A stretch of 64,000 nucleotides of DNA from Parapedobacter sp. SGR-10 (GTDB lineage Bacteria; Bacteroidota; Bacteroidia; Sphingobacteriales; Sphingobacteriaceae), in NCBI RefSeq assembly GCF_011030405.1, contig NZ_JAAJTJ010000001.1:248001-312000 (forward strand). Direction: 5' to 3'. Of this stretch, positions 17,582 through 26,983 are shown piece after piece (positions within the stretch are counted from its first letter, which is position 1; every line of letters begins with the position of its first letter). A program made the position numbers and the translations under genes. The notes under the pieces are model-generated. The model did not search any database, was not told the origin of the DNA, and saw only the letters and a list, made by a program, of their open reading frames with translations.

Positions 17582-18727
17582 TTACTCCTTAAGGCCAAAT
17601 CGATAGATGCTGGAACTTGTATAAGTATTGCCGGGTTCCAGTATCGTCGACGGCCAGTTTGGTTTGTTCGGCGAGTCGGGATAATGTTGGGGCTCCAGGC
17701 AAAGCCCGGCATACTTATGATAAAATATCCCCCCTTTACCCTGTCTTGAACCATCCAGCATATTGCCGGTGTACACCTGCAATCCGGGTTCCGTGGTGTA
17801 CACATCCAATAGGATACCCGTACGAGGGGAATATACACGGGCAGCAGGCACCTCCGGACTACGCGTGTCACGCAGTACATAATTATGGTCAAATCCTTGT
17901 GCCAACTGAAGTTGAGGGTGTAGGCTATCCCGTTGCAATGCGGCTTCAACCGAAATCGGATTTGTAAAATCAAATGCTGTAGAAGCTACATTTTCAATAT
18001 CTCCTGTAGTGATGAGTTCTCCATTTAGTGGTGTATAAGCATCTGCATTTACCAAAAGAACATGATCCAGTATAGCATTCTTTGGGCCACCCGATAAATT
18101 AAAAAAACTATGGTTGGTCATATTAATGACGGTCTTTTTATCGGTTTTCGCCAAATAATCTATTTTTAACGTATGGTCGTCTTCTAGACGAAAACTGACT
18201 TCAACATGCACTTCTCCCGGAAAACCAGCCTCTCCATCCTTCGATACATAGCGCAACAGCAGCAAGCTATCCGCGACCTGTTCCGCATCGAATACCTGGT
18301 TTTGCCATCCCTCTGCACCACCATGAATAGTATGGTTGCCGTTATTCAAACCGAGTGAGACCGTATCACCGTCTAAGGGAAATTTTCCATAAGCAATCCT
18401 GTTTGCAAATCGTCCTACCGTAGCGCCAAAGGAGGACGGTTTCACCACATACTCTTGTATATTGTCAAAGCCCAATACCACATCCTGTAGCTTACCATCA
18501 CGGTCCGGGACCATAATAGAGACTATTCTACCTCCATAGTTCGTGATACAGATCTCCATGCCGGAAGCATTCTTTAAGGTAAACAAATCTGTTTCTTTAC
18601 CTTTGACTATACTTTGGAAATTCTTGCGTTCCAGTCCGGAAACTGTTTTTTGCTCTTCCCGATGATTGCTACAAGAACACCATATCAATACCAGGACCGA
18701 AAGTATGCCTAGGGAATTTTTCTTCAT
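17582..18727 (-). CDS. galM: Lipoprotein aldose 1-epimerase (galactose mutarotase)
   Basis: A 381-aa protein with a lipoprotein signal (LVLIWCSC, Cys17 or Cys19). The mature part is an aldose-1-epimerase fold with NHTIHGGAEGWQ, NMTNHSFFNLSGG (catalytic His), GFDHNYVLRD and CLEPQHYPDSPN (catalytic Glu). It interconverts alpha and beta anomers of galactose, glucose and related sugars, here outside the cytoplasm. The MITE-like element at 18741-18932 begins 13 bp upstream of the start codon, so the native promoter has been displaced or supplied by that element. It converges on purC. Confidence 0.92.
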   Translation of the reverse strand: MKKNSLGILSVLVLIWCSCSNHREEQKTVSGLERKNFQSIVKGKETDLFTLKNASGMEICITNYGGRIVSIMVPDRDGKLQDVVLGFDNIQEYVVKPSSFGATVGRFANRIAYGKFPLDGDTVSLGLNNGNHTIHGGAEGWQNQVFDAEQVADSLLLLRYVSKDGEAGFPGEVHVEVSFRLEDDHTLKIDYLAKTDKKTVINMTNHSFFNLSGGPKNAILDHVLLVNADAYTPLNGELITTGDIENVASTAFDFTNPISVEAALQRDSLHPQLQLAQGFDHNYVLRDTRSPEVPAARVYSPRTGILLDVYTTEPGLQVYTGNMLDGSRQGKGGIFYHKYAGLCLEPQHYPDSPNKPNWPSTILEPGNTYTSSSIYRFGLKE

Positions 18728-18740
18728 TTCTTTGTTTTTA

Positions 18741-18932
18741 GAGCCTGTTTAAATTTTATTGCTAAATATTTTATAGCTATTTTGAGATGGATTTTTTGCT
18801 TCGTGTTGGCAGATTTAGCGGGCTAAATCAAGAATATGAAGTGAAAAATAGGCTCAACAGAGCATCAAAATATAGCAAAGATAAAGCTAAAAAGACCATA
18901 ATAAAATTTTCGGTAAAATTTTAGACAGGCTC
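18741..18932. mobile_element. MITE-like element 1 (192 bp, TTA target duplication)
   Basis: The left end reads GAGCCTGTTTAAATTTTA and the right end, on the other strand, GAGCCTGTCTAAAATTTTA: an imperfect ~19-bp terminal inverted repeat with one substitution and one indel. Immediately outside, TTA is repeated at 18738-18740 and 18933-18935. A 3-bp TNA duplication is known for IS5-type (IS1031) elements, so this may be a non-autonomous derivative of one. There is no transposase inside; the interior is AT-rich and partly self-complementary. Confidence 0.65.
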
Positions 18933-18973
18933 TTAGACTTACCAATATTACGGATTTCTTTTAACATACATTA

Positions 18974-19125
18974 GGGTGCACGACAAAATGCAGATTGTTG
19001 AAAAATCATTGTCATTCCGACAGCTTGTCCCGAACGCATTCGGGAATAGGAGGAATCTATCTTTGTGGCTAACAGATGTCTCCTATCGTCGACATGACAT
19101 AAAAACGGATTTTTGTCGTGCACCC
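18974..19125. mobile_element. MITE-like element 2 (152 bp, 8-bp target duplication)
   Basis: The ends are a perfect 15-bp inverted repeat, GGGTGCACGACAAAA (18974-18988) and its complement (19111-19125). The 8-bp word ATACATTA lies directly outside each end (18966-18973 and 19126-19133), which is the hallmark of a target-site duplication. The interior (19011-19055) is a repeat also found at 60631-60675. No transposase is encoded; the parent IS is not in the window. Confidence 0.7.
19011..19055 (+). repeat. Dispersed intergenic repeat, copy A
   Basis: A 45-bp word starting GTCATTCCGACAGC and ending AGGAGGAA. It matches the reverse complement of 60631-60675 at 40 of 45 positions by eye. This copy lies inside MITE-like element 2. 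Confidence 0.65.
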
Positions 19126-19231
19126 ATACATTATGTTCATCTAAAAATGTCGACATTCCCATAAAATTTCAATCAAAATCGTATCATAAAAACACGATTT
19201 TGTCTCAAAAAAACTTTTCTAGCCCCTAGTG

Positions 19232-19263
19232 TTTGACCGTTATAAAAACTTCCCCTATTTTTA
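19232..19263 (+). promoter_or_regulatory. Candidate promoter of the sensor/regulator pair
   Basis: TTTG at 19232-19235 and TATTTTTA at 19256-19263 (one mismatch to TAnnTTTG), 20 bp apart, end 18 bp before the histidine kinase ATG. The fit is to the Bacteroidota -33/-7 pattern; motif evidence only. Confidence 0.35.
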
Positions 19264-19281
19264 TAAGATAAACCTGTGTGC

Positions 19282-22200
19282 ATGTTATCAAGACTTTGGC
19301 TATTTCTTGTTCTTTGCTTTTTCTCTACACTGCTCAGAGGGTCGCCATCGCCATACTATTTCAATCACTTTCAAGTGAACAGGGGACTATCAAACAATGC
19401 TATACTGTGTAGCGTACAGGACAAGGATGGTTTTATTTGGTTTGGTACCCGAGACGGGCTGAACAGATTTGATGGATACCGCTTCAAGAATTTTTTCCAT
19501 GAATCCGAAAACGAAAAAAGCTTGGGAAGCAACCTCGTCCACAGCCTTATGGTACGCAATACAAATGAGATCTGGGTCGGTACGGACCAAGGCATCTACA
19601 TCTACAACCCCCAACAGGAAGAATTTGCTCGTTTTGATAAGATCTCCAGAAGCGAAACCTTACAGATCTCTGAAGACCGGCAAGGAAATATCTGGTTTAT
19701 AACCAACAGCCGACTTTACAAATACGACCCCAAAACACAACAAATTGACAATACCTACGCACAGCGTTGGAATGAAAACATCCATGCCTTCTGTATTGAC
19801 CATGACGATAATGTCTGGGTAGGTCTGAGAGAAAGCATCTGCCATATCGCAAGCGGCAAGCACTATGTATTTGCAAGTGGCAAGCAAATCTCGGGCGGAG
19901 TCGAAGAATTGTTTGTAGACAAAAACAATGACATTTGGATCGGAACCTCTCAAAACGGAGTCTACAGATGGAACAGAGATTCAAAAAAAACACAACAAGT
20001 CATCAAAGATATCGGCAACAAACCTCTATATGTACGGGATATCGAGCAAATAAATGAAAATCAATTGTGGATAGCCACCGAAAGTGGGCTATTTATGCAC
20101 GACATCAAGTCACAGCGTACGCTGCATGTAATACATGAAAAAGACAATCCCTGGAGTCTTTCTGACAATGCTGTTTATACGGTATTGAAAGACAATCAAG
20201 ATGGAATATGGGTGGGCACATTTTTCGGCGGAATAAACTATTATCATCCGCAACACAACCTTTTTGAAAAGATCTTTCCCCGCAATTCGCCCAACACTAT
20301 CGGTGGGCACGCGGTCAGGGAAATTGTGGAAGATCCGCAAAAAAATCTTTGGATCGGCACAGAGGACCAAGGACTATCCTATTGGGATCAAAAAACAAAA
20401 AACTTCATAAATTTTGGACCCGAAGCCGGATTAGCGCATACCAATATACACGGATTGTTGATTGCAGGAGACAGTCTGCTCATCGGCACTTTTTTTCAAG
20501 GACTCGATGTCATGGACATCCGACGAAAAAAAGTGATAAAACATTTCGATTCCAACAACACCCATCAAACCCTAAAAAACAATTTTGTCTACCATATCTG
20601 CAAGACTTCCAAAGGCAAAATTTTATTGGCCACCGCCCCAGGAGTTTATCAGTTTATCCCTGGAAAGGATCAGTTTATACCTTTCAAAGCGGCTCCTGGA
20701 TACATCTTTTTTACGTATATATTTGAAGACAAAGACCATAATTTATGGCTGACCACCTGGCGGGATGGTTTGTACAGAGTAGATTCCGAAGAAAATGAAG
20801 CTATACGTTTTGTACACGACCCCAAAGACCATACCTCTATCAGCAGCAACCGTGTCAATCGTGTATTTCAAGATTCCAAAGGACAGATTTGGGTGGCCAC
20901 AGAGAGCGGATTATGCCTCTATCATAAAGAACATGCGTCCTTTAGACGTTTCTCGACAAAAGAGGGATTACCTAGTAATCTGATCTTGGCCATGCAAGAG
21001 GATGACCTGGGATATCTTTGGATATCGACTACAAAAGGGTTGGTAAAAATGGATATTCAGTCCCACAGAATTGAGACCTATAGTCTGGAACATGGTTTAT
21101 TGGACTTGCAATTCAACTACAACTCCGCTTTCAAGGATTCCCAGGGCCTGCTTTACTTTGGATCCTCAAAAGGACTTATCCGATTCAACCCATCTGCTGT
21201 CACCGATCTGTACAAAACAGATTTTGACACCCCTATTTATATCACCGGCATACAAGCCAACCAACAGGAGCTGACTATCCAAGACCATAACAATGCCTTG
21301 TCCCGATCCATTTTGTACACCGACAAAATAAAGTTAAAATACGATGAGTCGACCATTAGCCTAGACTTTGTTGCATTAAATTTTGCCTCGGCCAATTCCA
21401 CCTCTTACCTTTATAGACTGGTTGGGTTGGACACGACCTGGACTTTTTTGAGAAATAATGCAAAAGCTAATTTCATTAAAATTCCTCCGGGAAAGTACAC
21501 ATTTGAAGTCATGGCGGCCGATGCCAATAAGACTCCTATCTCCAAAATAAAATCCCTGGAAATTGTCATACTTCCTCCCTATTGGGCCAGTGTCCCTGCT
21601 TATATCATTTACGCTTTACTGACCATAGGCCTCATAGGTTGGATGATTTACAATTATGACCGAAAAGTGAAGGATAAGAATAGGCGACGTCTGGAAAAGA
21701 TTAAGGCACATAAAGAAAAGGAACTTTATAAAGCCAAAATGGATTTCTTTATGCAGATTACCCACGATATCAAGACACCATTGACCCTCATCAAAGCTCC
21801 CCTTGAAAAAATCATGGAGGGCAATGAACCTCAAAAAGCAGACAAGTGGCTAAAAACTATTCACCAAAACACCGAAAAGCTACTCTTAATGACGGACAAT
21901 CTGCTAGATTTCAGAAAAGTAGAAAGCAATCAATTTTCATTAAAACTAAAAAAACAATCGGTGAGTTCCCTCATTTTGATATGTTTACAAGATTTTTCCC
22001 CATTGATAGAGAGCAAACAGATCAAGCTGACCACAAAGCTGGACAAGCGTTTATATGCCAATATCGATATCGAAACCATTTATAAGATCCTGTCCAATCT
22101 CTTATCAAATGCCTTCAAATATGCGGAAAAGGAAGTTTATATCAACCTGTACAAAACAAGGGAAAAAACGGCTTTCTGCATCGAAGTAAAAAATGATGGG

Positions 22201-22392
22201 ATTTTACTTTCCGACGAAGAGATCATGCAGATTTTCGAGCCTTTCCAACGCGCCAGTACACATTATCGCGTGAAGGGATCGGGCTTAGGGCTGGCATTGG
22301 CATACTCATTTGCTTCGCTGCACGGCGGAAAACTGGAATACAAAAAAAACACAGAAAATTTGAATATATTTGTCTTAGAGATACCAATATAA
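19282..22392 (+). CDS. Propeller-sensor histidine kinase (HTCS sensor half)
   Basis: This is about 1036 aa from the ATG at 19282 (MLSRLWLFLVLCFF; a GTG lies 6 bp upstream). A signal peptide is followed by many two-component propeller repeats (FIWFGTRDGLNRFDG, EIWVGTDQGIYIY, QIWVATESGLCLY), a Y_Y_Y domain (about residues 690-760), one membrane helix (about 770-793) and a kinase core: His828 in ITHDIKTPLT, N-box LSNLLSNAFKYA, G-box KGSGLGLALAYS. The periplasmic propeller should bind an oligosaccharide and signal inward. Unlike usual hybrid two-component systems it ends after the ATPase domain; the receiver and AraC parts are encoded 5 bp downstream. It probably controls the neighbouring glycan genes. 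Confidence 0.93.
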   Translation: MLSRLWLFLVLCFFSTLLRGSPSPYYFNHFQVNRGLSNNAILCSVQDKDGFIWFGTRDGLNRFDGYRFKNFFHESENEKSLGSNLVHSLMVRNTNEIWVGTDQGIYIYNPQQEEFARFDKISRSETLQISEDRQGNIWFITNSRLYKYDPKTQQIDNTYAQRWNENIHAFCIDHDDNVWVGLRESICHIASGKHYVFASGKQISGGVEELFVDKNNDIWIGTSQNGVYRWNRDSKKTQQVIKDIGNKPLYVRDIEQINENQLWIATESGLFMHDIKSQRTLHVIHEKDNPWSLSDNAVYTVLKDNQDGIWVGTFFGGINYYHPQHNLFEKIFPRNSPNTIGGHAVREIVEDPQKNLWIGTEDQGLSYWDQKTKNFINFGPEAGLAHTNIHGLLIAGDSLLIGTFFQGLDVMDIRRKKVIKHFDSNNTHQTLKNNFVYHICKTSKGKILLATAPGVYQFIPGKDQFIPFKAAPGYIFFTYIFEDKDHNLWLTTWRDGLYRVDSEENEAIRFVHDPKDHTSISSNRVNRVFQDSKGQIWVATESGLCLYHKEHASFRRFSTKEGLPSNLILAMQEDDLGYLWISTTKGLVKMDIQSHRIETYSLEHGLLDLQFNYNSAFKDSQGLLYFGSSKGLIRFNPSAVTDLYKTDFDTPIYITGIQANQQELTIQDHNNALSRSILYTDKIKLKYDESTISLDFVALNFASANSTSYLYRLVGLDTTWTFLRNNAKANFIKIPPGKYTFEVMAADANKTPISKIKSLEIVILPPYWASVPAYIIYALLTIGLIGWMIYNYDRKVKDKNRRRLEKIKAHKEKELYKAKMDFFMQITHDIKTPLTLIKAPLEKIMEGNEPQKADKWLKTIHQNTEKLLLMTDNLLDFRKVESNQFSLKLKKQSVSSLILICLQDFSPLIESKQIKLTTKLDKRLYANIDIETIYKILSNLLSNAFKYAEKEVYINLYKTREKTAFCIEVKNDGILLSDEEIMQIFEPFQRASTHYRVKGSGLGLALAYSFASLHGGKLEYKKNTENLNIFVLEIPI

Positions 22393-22397
22393 ATGCT

Positions 22398-23177
22398 ATG
22401 CAAACAGATTTTGAAACCGAAAAATCCATTGTCTTATTAGCAGATGATCACGAGGATATCTTGGATTTTATAGCTGATGACCTGGAGGGCAAGTACGAAG
22501 TGGTCAAAGCGCGAAATGGACAAGAGGCTTTAGATTATGTTTATCTGCACGATGTCGATCTGATCGTCAGTGATATCATGATGCCTCAACTAAATGGCTA
22601 TGAATTTTGCACGAAGCTCAAAGAGAATGAAAAATATTGCCATATTCCTTTTATTATGCTGACAGCAAAGAACAGTTTGCAATCCAAAATAGAAGGCTTG
22701 GAGTATGGGGCAGATGCCTATATCGAAAAACCTTTTTCTCCAAACTTTTTAGAAGCTCAGATATCCAGCCTCCTACGCAATAGAAAACATGTGAAAGATC
22801 ATTTCCAGCGTATGCCGAGCAGTCCATTGGACATCAGCGGACACAATAAATCCGATCAGATTTTCTTAAAGAAGCTCAACAAACTTATTTTGGAAAACAT
22901 GGCCGACCCTGCTCTGTGCGTAGATATGTTGGCAGATCGACTGTATATGAGCAGGCCGACGCTCTATCGAAAAATAAAAGTACTGTCAGACCTGTCTCCC
23001 AATGAATTGATCAACCTCACCCGGTTGAACAAGGCCACCCAGCTATTGGTGGATGGTGAACACAAAGTTTATGAGATTGCGGATCTCTTAGGCTTCAGTA
23101 CGGCTTCACATTTTTCCCGCAATTTCCAAAAACATTTTGGAATCAGCCCTAAAGATTATGCCGCAAAGCATAAATAA
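22398..23177 (+). CDS. Response regulator with AraC-type DNA-binding domain (HTCS output half)
   Basis: This 259-aa protein has a receiver domain (residues ~10-125) with the acidic pair ADDHED, phospho-acceptor Asp59 in VSDIMMPQ, and EKPF with the conserved Lys. The AraC/XylS helix-turn-helix domain follows (residues ~155-257: LADRLYMSRPTLYRKIK, EIADLLGFSTASHFSRNFQKHFG). It begins 5 bp after the kinase stop but in another reading frame, so the two are one operon and surely a cognate pair. It should activate polysaccharide-use genes on phosphorylation. The domain order equals the C-terminal half of a classical one-piece hybrid regulator. Confidence 0.93.
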   Translation: MQTDFETEKSIVLLADDHEDILDFIADDLEGKYEVVKARNGQEALDYVYLHDVDLIVSDIMMPQLNGYEFCTKLKENEKYCHIPFIMLTAKNSLQSKIEGLEYGADAYIEKPFSPNFLEAQISSLLRNRKHVKDHFQRMPSSPLDISGHNKSDQIFLKKLNKLILENMADPALCVDMLADRLYMSRPTLYRKIKVLSDLSPNELINLTRLNKATQLLVDGEHKVYEIADLLGFSTASHFSRNFQKHFGISPKDYAAKHK

Positions 23178-23197
23178 CCGTCCTATCTCCGATCTAA

Positions 23198-25042
23198 TCA
23201 ATCGATAGAATGGAGATAAAGCACTTCGTGCATTTTCTTCAGCTCTACTTCCGGAATTTTGATCACTTTTCGATCATAGGTCATGAGACCGTTAGTCTCG
23301 ACTTCTACATCCGTAGTTTGGGTATATACACCGGCAGATAGCCCTCTTTTGATAAGCTCGTTCATATCATGGACCAGTTCTCGGTAGCGTTTCTTCAAGG
23401 CATCTTTGTTTTTAAAAGATTGGTAGCCCCAGTTGTCTTTATCCTGCCAGGTATGATGCTCTATGGGCAAGCCCAGTCCACCAAATTCACCCAAAGCCAA
23501 AATAAATTTATCGCCAAACAGACTAGGATCCGGCATAGCGGCATCCGGATAATTGTGTATATCCAATATATGTCCGGTGTACGAGAAGTTGCCTCCGCTC
23601 GCGCTATTGACCAATCTCGACGGATCATAATCCATGGTCCATGCTGTAATTTCCTTTGTCTTGAACTGGCCCCAGGCTTCGTTGAACGGAACCCAAACCA
23701 CAATACTCGGAAAATTGTGCAAAGCATTCATGATGTGTTTCCATTCCCTTTTGTAAATTGCCTCCGATTCGGCTGTCCTATTCTTGTCATGCACACCATT
23801 GGAAATCTTACCGGGCTGCATATCCCACACATTTCCGCCCAGATCACCACTTGGCATATCCTGCCACACCAAAATACCGATACTGTCACAGTAGCTATAC
23901 CAACGTGCGGGCTCTACTTTGATGTGCTTACGGATCATGTTAAAACCCATTTCCTTGGTTTTGACAATATCAAATAGCATCGCCTCGTCAGAAGGTGGTG
24001 TATGCAATCCATCCGGCCACCAACCCTGATCTAACGGTCCATAATTAAAAACAAAATCATTGTTCAGAAATATACGCTGTATGCCGTTCTTGTCTTTCTT
24101 CATTTCAATTTTGCGCATGGCAAAATAACTCTTGATCTCATCAACCGTCTTCCCTTTTCGGACGACTTGTATAGCCAGATTATAGAGTTTAGGGTTATCC
24201 GGGCTCCACAATTGAGCTTGCGGTATCGACAGTTTTACGGAGTTTCCGACAGAAACAGAGGTTTCAGCGATTATTTTATCTTTATCAAAGGCTACGACCT
24301 TCAATTCATCTCCTGCTTCAGCATGCTGTATGTCAGTCTCGACATGCAACACGGATTGATCCACATCGGGGGTGTGCTTGGTATGAGCGATAAAGGTAGA
24401 CGGTACAGACTCTAGCCAAACGGTTTGCCAGATACCTGTAACCGGCGTATACCAAATACCATGGGGGTTGTTGATCTGCTTTCCCCGTGGCTGAGGCCCT
24501 TCATTGGTCGGGTCCCAGACACGGATAGCCACTTCTTGCTTTTCTCCCTTTTTCAAGGATGGGGTAATATTGAATGAGAAGGGATCAAAACCGCCTTCGT
24601 GACGCCCCACGTGCTGTCCGTTCACATAGACATCGCATTGCCAATCCACCGCACCAAAGTGAAGAAGAACATGGCCTTTTCTAAGCTGTTTGGAAATAGT
24701 AATTGTATTGTGATACCACAACGCTTTGTCTTTGCCGACTCGTTTTCCCACACCGGACAGGGCAGATTCTACCGAAAAAGGCACTAAAATATCTCCTTCC
24801 CAATCTGCGGGTACAGTAGACAGCTCTCTATCGACGATCGCATACTTCCAAAAACCATTGAGATTTACCCAATTGTTTTCCCGCACCAGTTGCGGGCGAG
24901 GATATTCGGCATGTGGCTTTTTATAATCCAGATGCTCTCCCCACGTCGTTAGGATCTTGCCTTCCACAGGCTTCCAAACTTGTGCCTGTGCCGTGAACCA
25001 AATATTTGTCATAAGACATGCAAATACAAAAAATCTCTCCAT
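23198..25042 (-). CDS. Secreted glycoside hydrolase family 2 protein
   Basis: This 614-aa protein has a signal peptide (MERFFVFACLMTNIWFTAQA), a jelly-roll sugar-binding domain (WYHNTITIS, HFGAVDWQCDVYVNGQHVG), an Ig-like domain and a TIM barrel. The barrel carries the acid/base in VWVPFNEAWGQ and a Glu in LALGEFGGLG that would be the nucleophile. GH2 members remove beta-linked galactose, glucuronate, mannose and related residues. The specificity is open; beta-glucuronidase or beta-galactosidase activity would suit the adjoining uronate and sulfatase genes. It ends 20 bp from the convergent response-regulator stop and is separated by ~190 bp from the GMC gene upstream. Confidence 0.88.
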   Translation of the reverse strand: MERFFVFACLMTNIWFTAQAQVWKPVEGKILTTWGEHLDYKKPHAEYPRPQLVRENNWVNLNGFWKYAIVDRELSTVPADWEGDILVPFSVESALSGVGKRVGKDKALWYHNTITISKQLRKGHVLLHFGAVDWQCDVYVNGQHVGRHEGGFDPFSFNITPSLKKGEKQEVAIRVWDPTNEGPQPRGKQINNPHGIWYTPVTGIWQTVWLESVPSTFIAHTKHTPDVDQSVLHVETDIQHAEAGDELKVVAFDKDKIIAETSVSVGNSVKLSIPQAQLWSPDNPKLYNLAIQVVRKGKTVDEIKSYFAMRKIEMKKDKNGIQRIFLNNDFVFNYGPLDQGWWPDGLHTPPSDEAMLFDIVKTKEMGFNMIRKHIKVEPARWYSYCDSIGILVWQDMPSGDLGGNVWDMQPGKISNGVHDKNRTAESEAIYKREWKHIMNALHNFPSIVVWVPFNEAWGQFKTKEITAWTMDYDPSRLVNSASGGNFSYTGHILDIHNYPDAAMPDPSLFGDKFILALGEFGGLGLPIEHHTWQDKDNWGYQSFKNKDALKKRYRELVHDMNELIKRGLSAGVYTQTTDVEVETNGLMTYDRKVIKIPEVELKKMHEVLYLHSID

Positions 25043-25231
25043 GAGCGCTTCGATTTCGGTTTATGTCTCAAAAATGCAATATAATACAAACATAAACTTA
25101 ACCTTTTTATTCAAAATAACGTCAAATCGTCTCAATAATGACAATATGTTATCCCTCTTTAATAGACCTATTGCCAAGTACAGGTAGCAGAGATGGAGGG
25201 TGTCCGAGAAGTCAAAAATTCAGTGAACCAC

Positions 25232-26950
25232 CTATAACGTTCCATCTTTCAGCGATTTCACGGCATGGTCCACAGCTCTCGCTGTCAGTGCCATATAGGT
25301 CAATGTAGGATTCTGTGTACCGGTCGAAGTCATACAGGCACCATCCGTGACGTACACGTTCTGGCAGAGGTGGAGCTGGTTCCACTTATTCAATAAAGAA
25401 GTCTGGGGATCATGTCCCATTCTCACCCCTCCCATTTCATGGATATCATTTCCCGGACGACGGGGATCATCCCTGGTCCTGATATTCGTAAATCCCGCTG
25501 CCTCATACATGGCGGTCATCTGCTCGTAATAATCTTGGCGCCTTTGCCAATCATCCTCGGCATAGTCTATGGAGATATGCAAGAGTGGCACGCCCCATTT
25601 GTCTGTTTTATCGCCATCCAACCATACCCAATTATTTTCTTTCGGAATAGTCTCGGCCATCATGTGTGAATGTACACGCCAATTACTCCATTTTGAGTCA
25701 TCCAACAGGGCATTCTTGAGTGCATCGCCCACAGCTTGGGTATCTCGGATCACCGCACGGTTTGCCCCAAATGTAGCAGCCCATCCCCGTAGGAAGCCTG
25801 TTTCCTGATGGGTTACATTACGGAAATTGGGGATATATCCCCCTCCTGCCGGATTGCGTCCATCGGTACGGTATTGCAGCAATCCATCGTATTCGGCACT
25901 GATCCGAGCAGTATAATTATGGAAAGCCACGTATTTACCCAACAATCCGTTGTCATTTCCAAGTCCTTGCGGAAAACGATCAGATTTGGAATTAAGCAAA
26001 ATGAGATTCGTATTCAACGCCGAAGCGTTCACAAAAATCACAGGAGCAAAGAAATCCATCTCTTCTAAAGATTCCGCATCGATCACTTTGACACCGGTGG
26101 CTTTTCCGGATTCCTGATCATACAATATAGAATGCACTACGGAATGTGGCCGTAATGTCAGATTACCTGTTTTTTGTGCCCAAGGAAGTGTAGATGCATT
26201 GCTGCTGAAATATCCGCCAAAAGGACAACCACGCTGGCACAGCACACGGTGCTGGCATTTCACCCGTCCCTGCTGGATATGTATAGGCTGTGGTTCGGAA
26301 AGATGTGCGCATCTCGCACTGATGACATGCCTGTCCTTAAAATTGTTGTCGACCGATTGGCGAAAATAATCCTCTACAGCATTCAATGGATACCCCGGCA
26401 AGAAGTCGCCATCCGGAAGCGTATACAATCCATCTTTATTTCCCGCTATACCCACGAAACGCTCTACATAGCTATACCAGGGTGCAATATCCTGGTATCG
26501 GATCGGCCAGTCTACTGCAAATCCGTCCCGTGCCGGCCCCTCAAAATCATACTCGCTCCAACGCTGTGTCTGTCTGGCCCAGATCAGCGATTTCCCTCCT
26601 ACCTGATAGCCACGTATCCAATCAAAGTCCTTTTCCTGAACGTAAGGATGCTCATCGTCTTTGACAAAAAAATGTTGAGAATCTTCTCTATAAGCATAGC
26701 ATCTATTTGCAATAGGATTTGCTTGCTTATCGGCATATACGATCTCTCCACGGTGTTCCAGCTCATACGGATAAAGGTTGGTAGTGGGGTAATCCTTTAT
26801 ATGTACGACGTCACGACCTCGTTCGAGAACCAATGTTCTGAGCCCTCGCTCCGTAAATTCTTTTGCTGCCCAACCACCACTTGCACCCGAACCGATGACT
26901 ATAGCATCGAAAGTCCGCTCCTTTACACTATCTATATTTAAGTTTGCCAT
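25232..26950 (-). CDS. GMC-family oxidoreductase (glucoside 3-dehydrogenase-like large subunit)
   Basis: A 572-aa FAD protein. The dinucleotide motif IVIGSGASGGWAAKEF is at residues 17-32, QVGGKSLIWARQ is the second GMC signature, and the C-terminal block has HEMGGVRMGHDP and VTDGACMTSTGTQNPTLTYMA. This branch, together with a Tat-exported gluconate-2-dehydrogenase-subunit-3 partner, includes membrane dehydrogenases such as glucoside 3-dehydrogenase (LacA type), which oxidise sugars at C3. It has no signal peptide of its own, so it would hitch-hike through Tat with the small subunit encoded 33 bp upstream. The substrate is inferred from the branch and neighbours. A cytochrome subunit is not seen here. 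Confidence 0.85.
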   Translation of the reverse strand: MANLNIDSVKERTFDAIVIGSGASGGWAAKEFTERGLRTLVLERGRDVVHIKDYPTTNLYPYELEHRGEIVYADKQANPIANRCYAYREDSQHFFVKDDEHPYVQEKDFDWIRGYQVGGKSLIWARQTQRWSEYDFEGPARDGFAVDWPIRYQDIAPWYSYVERFVGIAGNKDGLYTLPDGDFLPGYPLNAVEDYFRQSVDNNFKDRHVISARCAHLSEPQPIHIQQGRVKCQHRVLCQRGCPFGGYFSSNASTLPWAQKTGNLTLRPHSVVHSILYDQESGKATGVKVIDAESLEEMDFFAPVIFVNASALNTNLILLNSKSDRFPQGLGNDNGLLGKYVAFHNYTARISAEYDGLLQYRTDGRNPAGGGYIPNFRNVTHQETGFLRGWAATFGANRAVIRDTQAVGDALKNALLDDSKWSNWRVHSHMMAETIPKENNWVWLDGDKTDKWGVPLLHISIDYAEDDWQRRQDYYEQMTAMYEAAGFTNIRTRDDPRRPGNDIHEMGGVRMGHDPQTSLLNKWNQLHLCQNVYVTDGACMTSTGTQNPTLTYMALTARAVDHAVKSLKDGTL

Positions 26951-26983
26951 GCTCTCTCGTTGATAATTAACAGATCTTCATTA

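Larger units (their letters stand above)
18728..19281. other. 554-bp intergenic region occupied by two MITE-like insertions
   Basis: The gap between galM and the histidine kinase gene has no credible coding sequence. Nearly all of it is explained by two short non-coding elements with terminal inverted repeats and flanking direct repeats (18741-18932 and 18974-19125), followed by an AT-rich stretch with a promoter candidate. A 62-codon ORF starting inside the second element follows its inverted repeat and is not credible. Confidence 0.7.

Noticed and set aside
18976..19164. A 62-codon ORF in the gap before the sensor kinase
   Set aside because: It starts inside the terminal inverted repeat of MITE-like element 2 and is explained by that repeat; no homology-like pattern.
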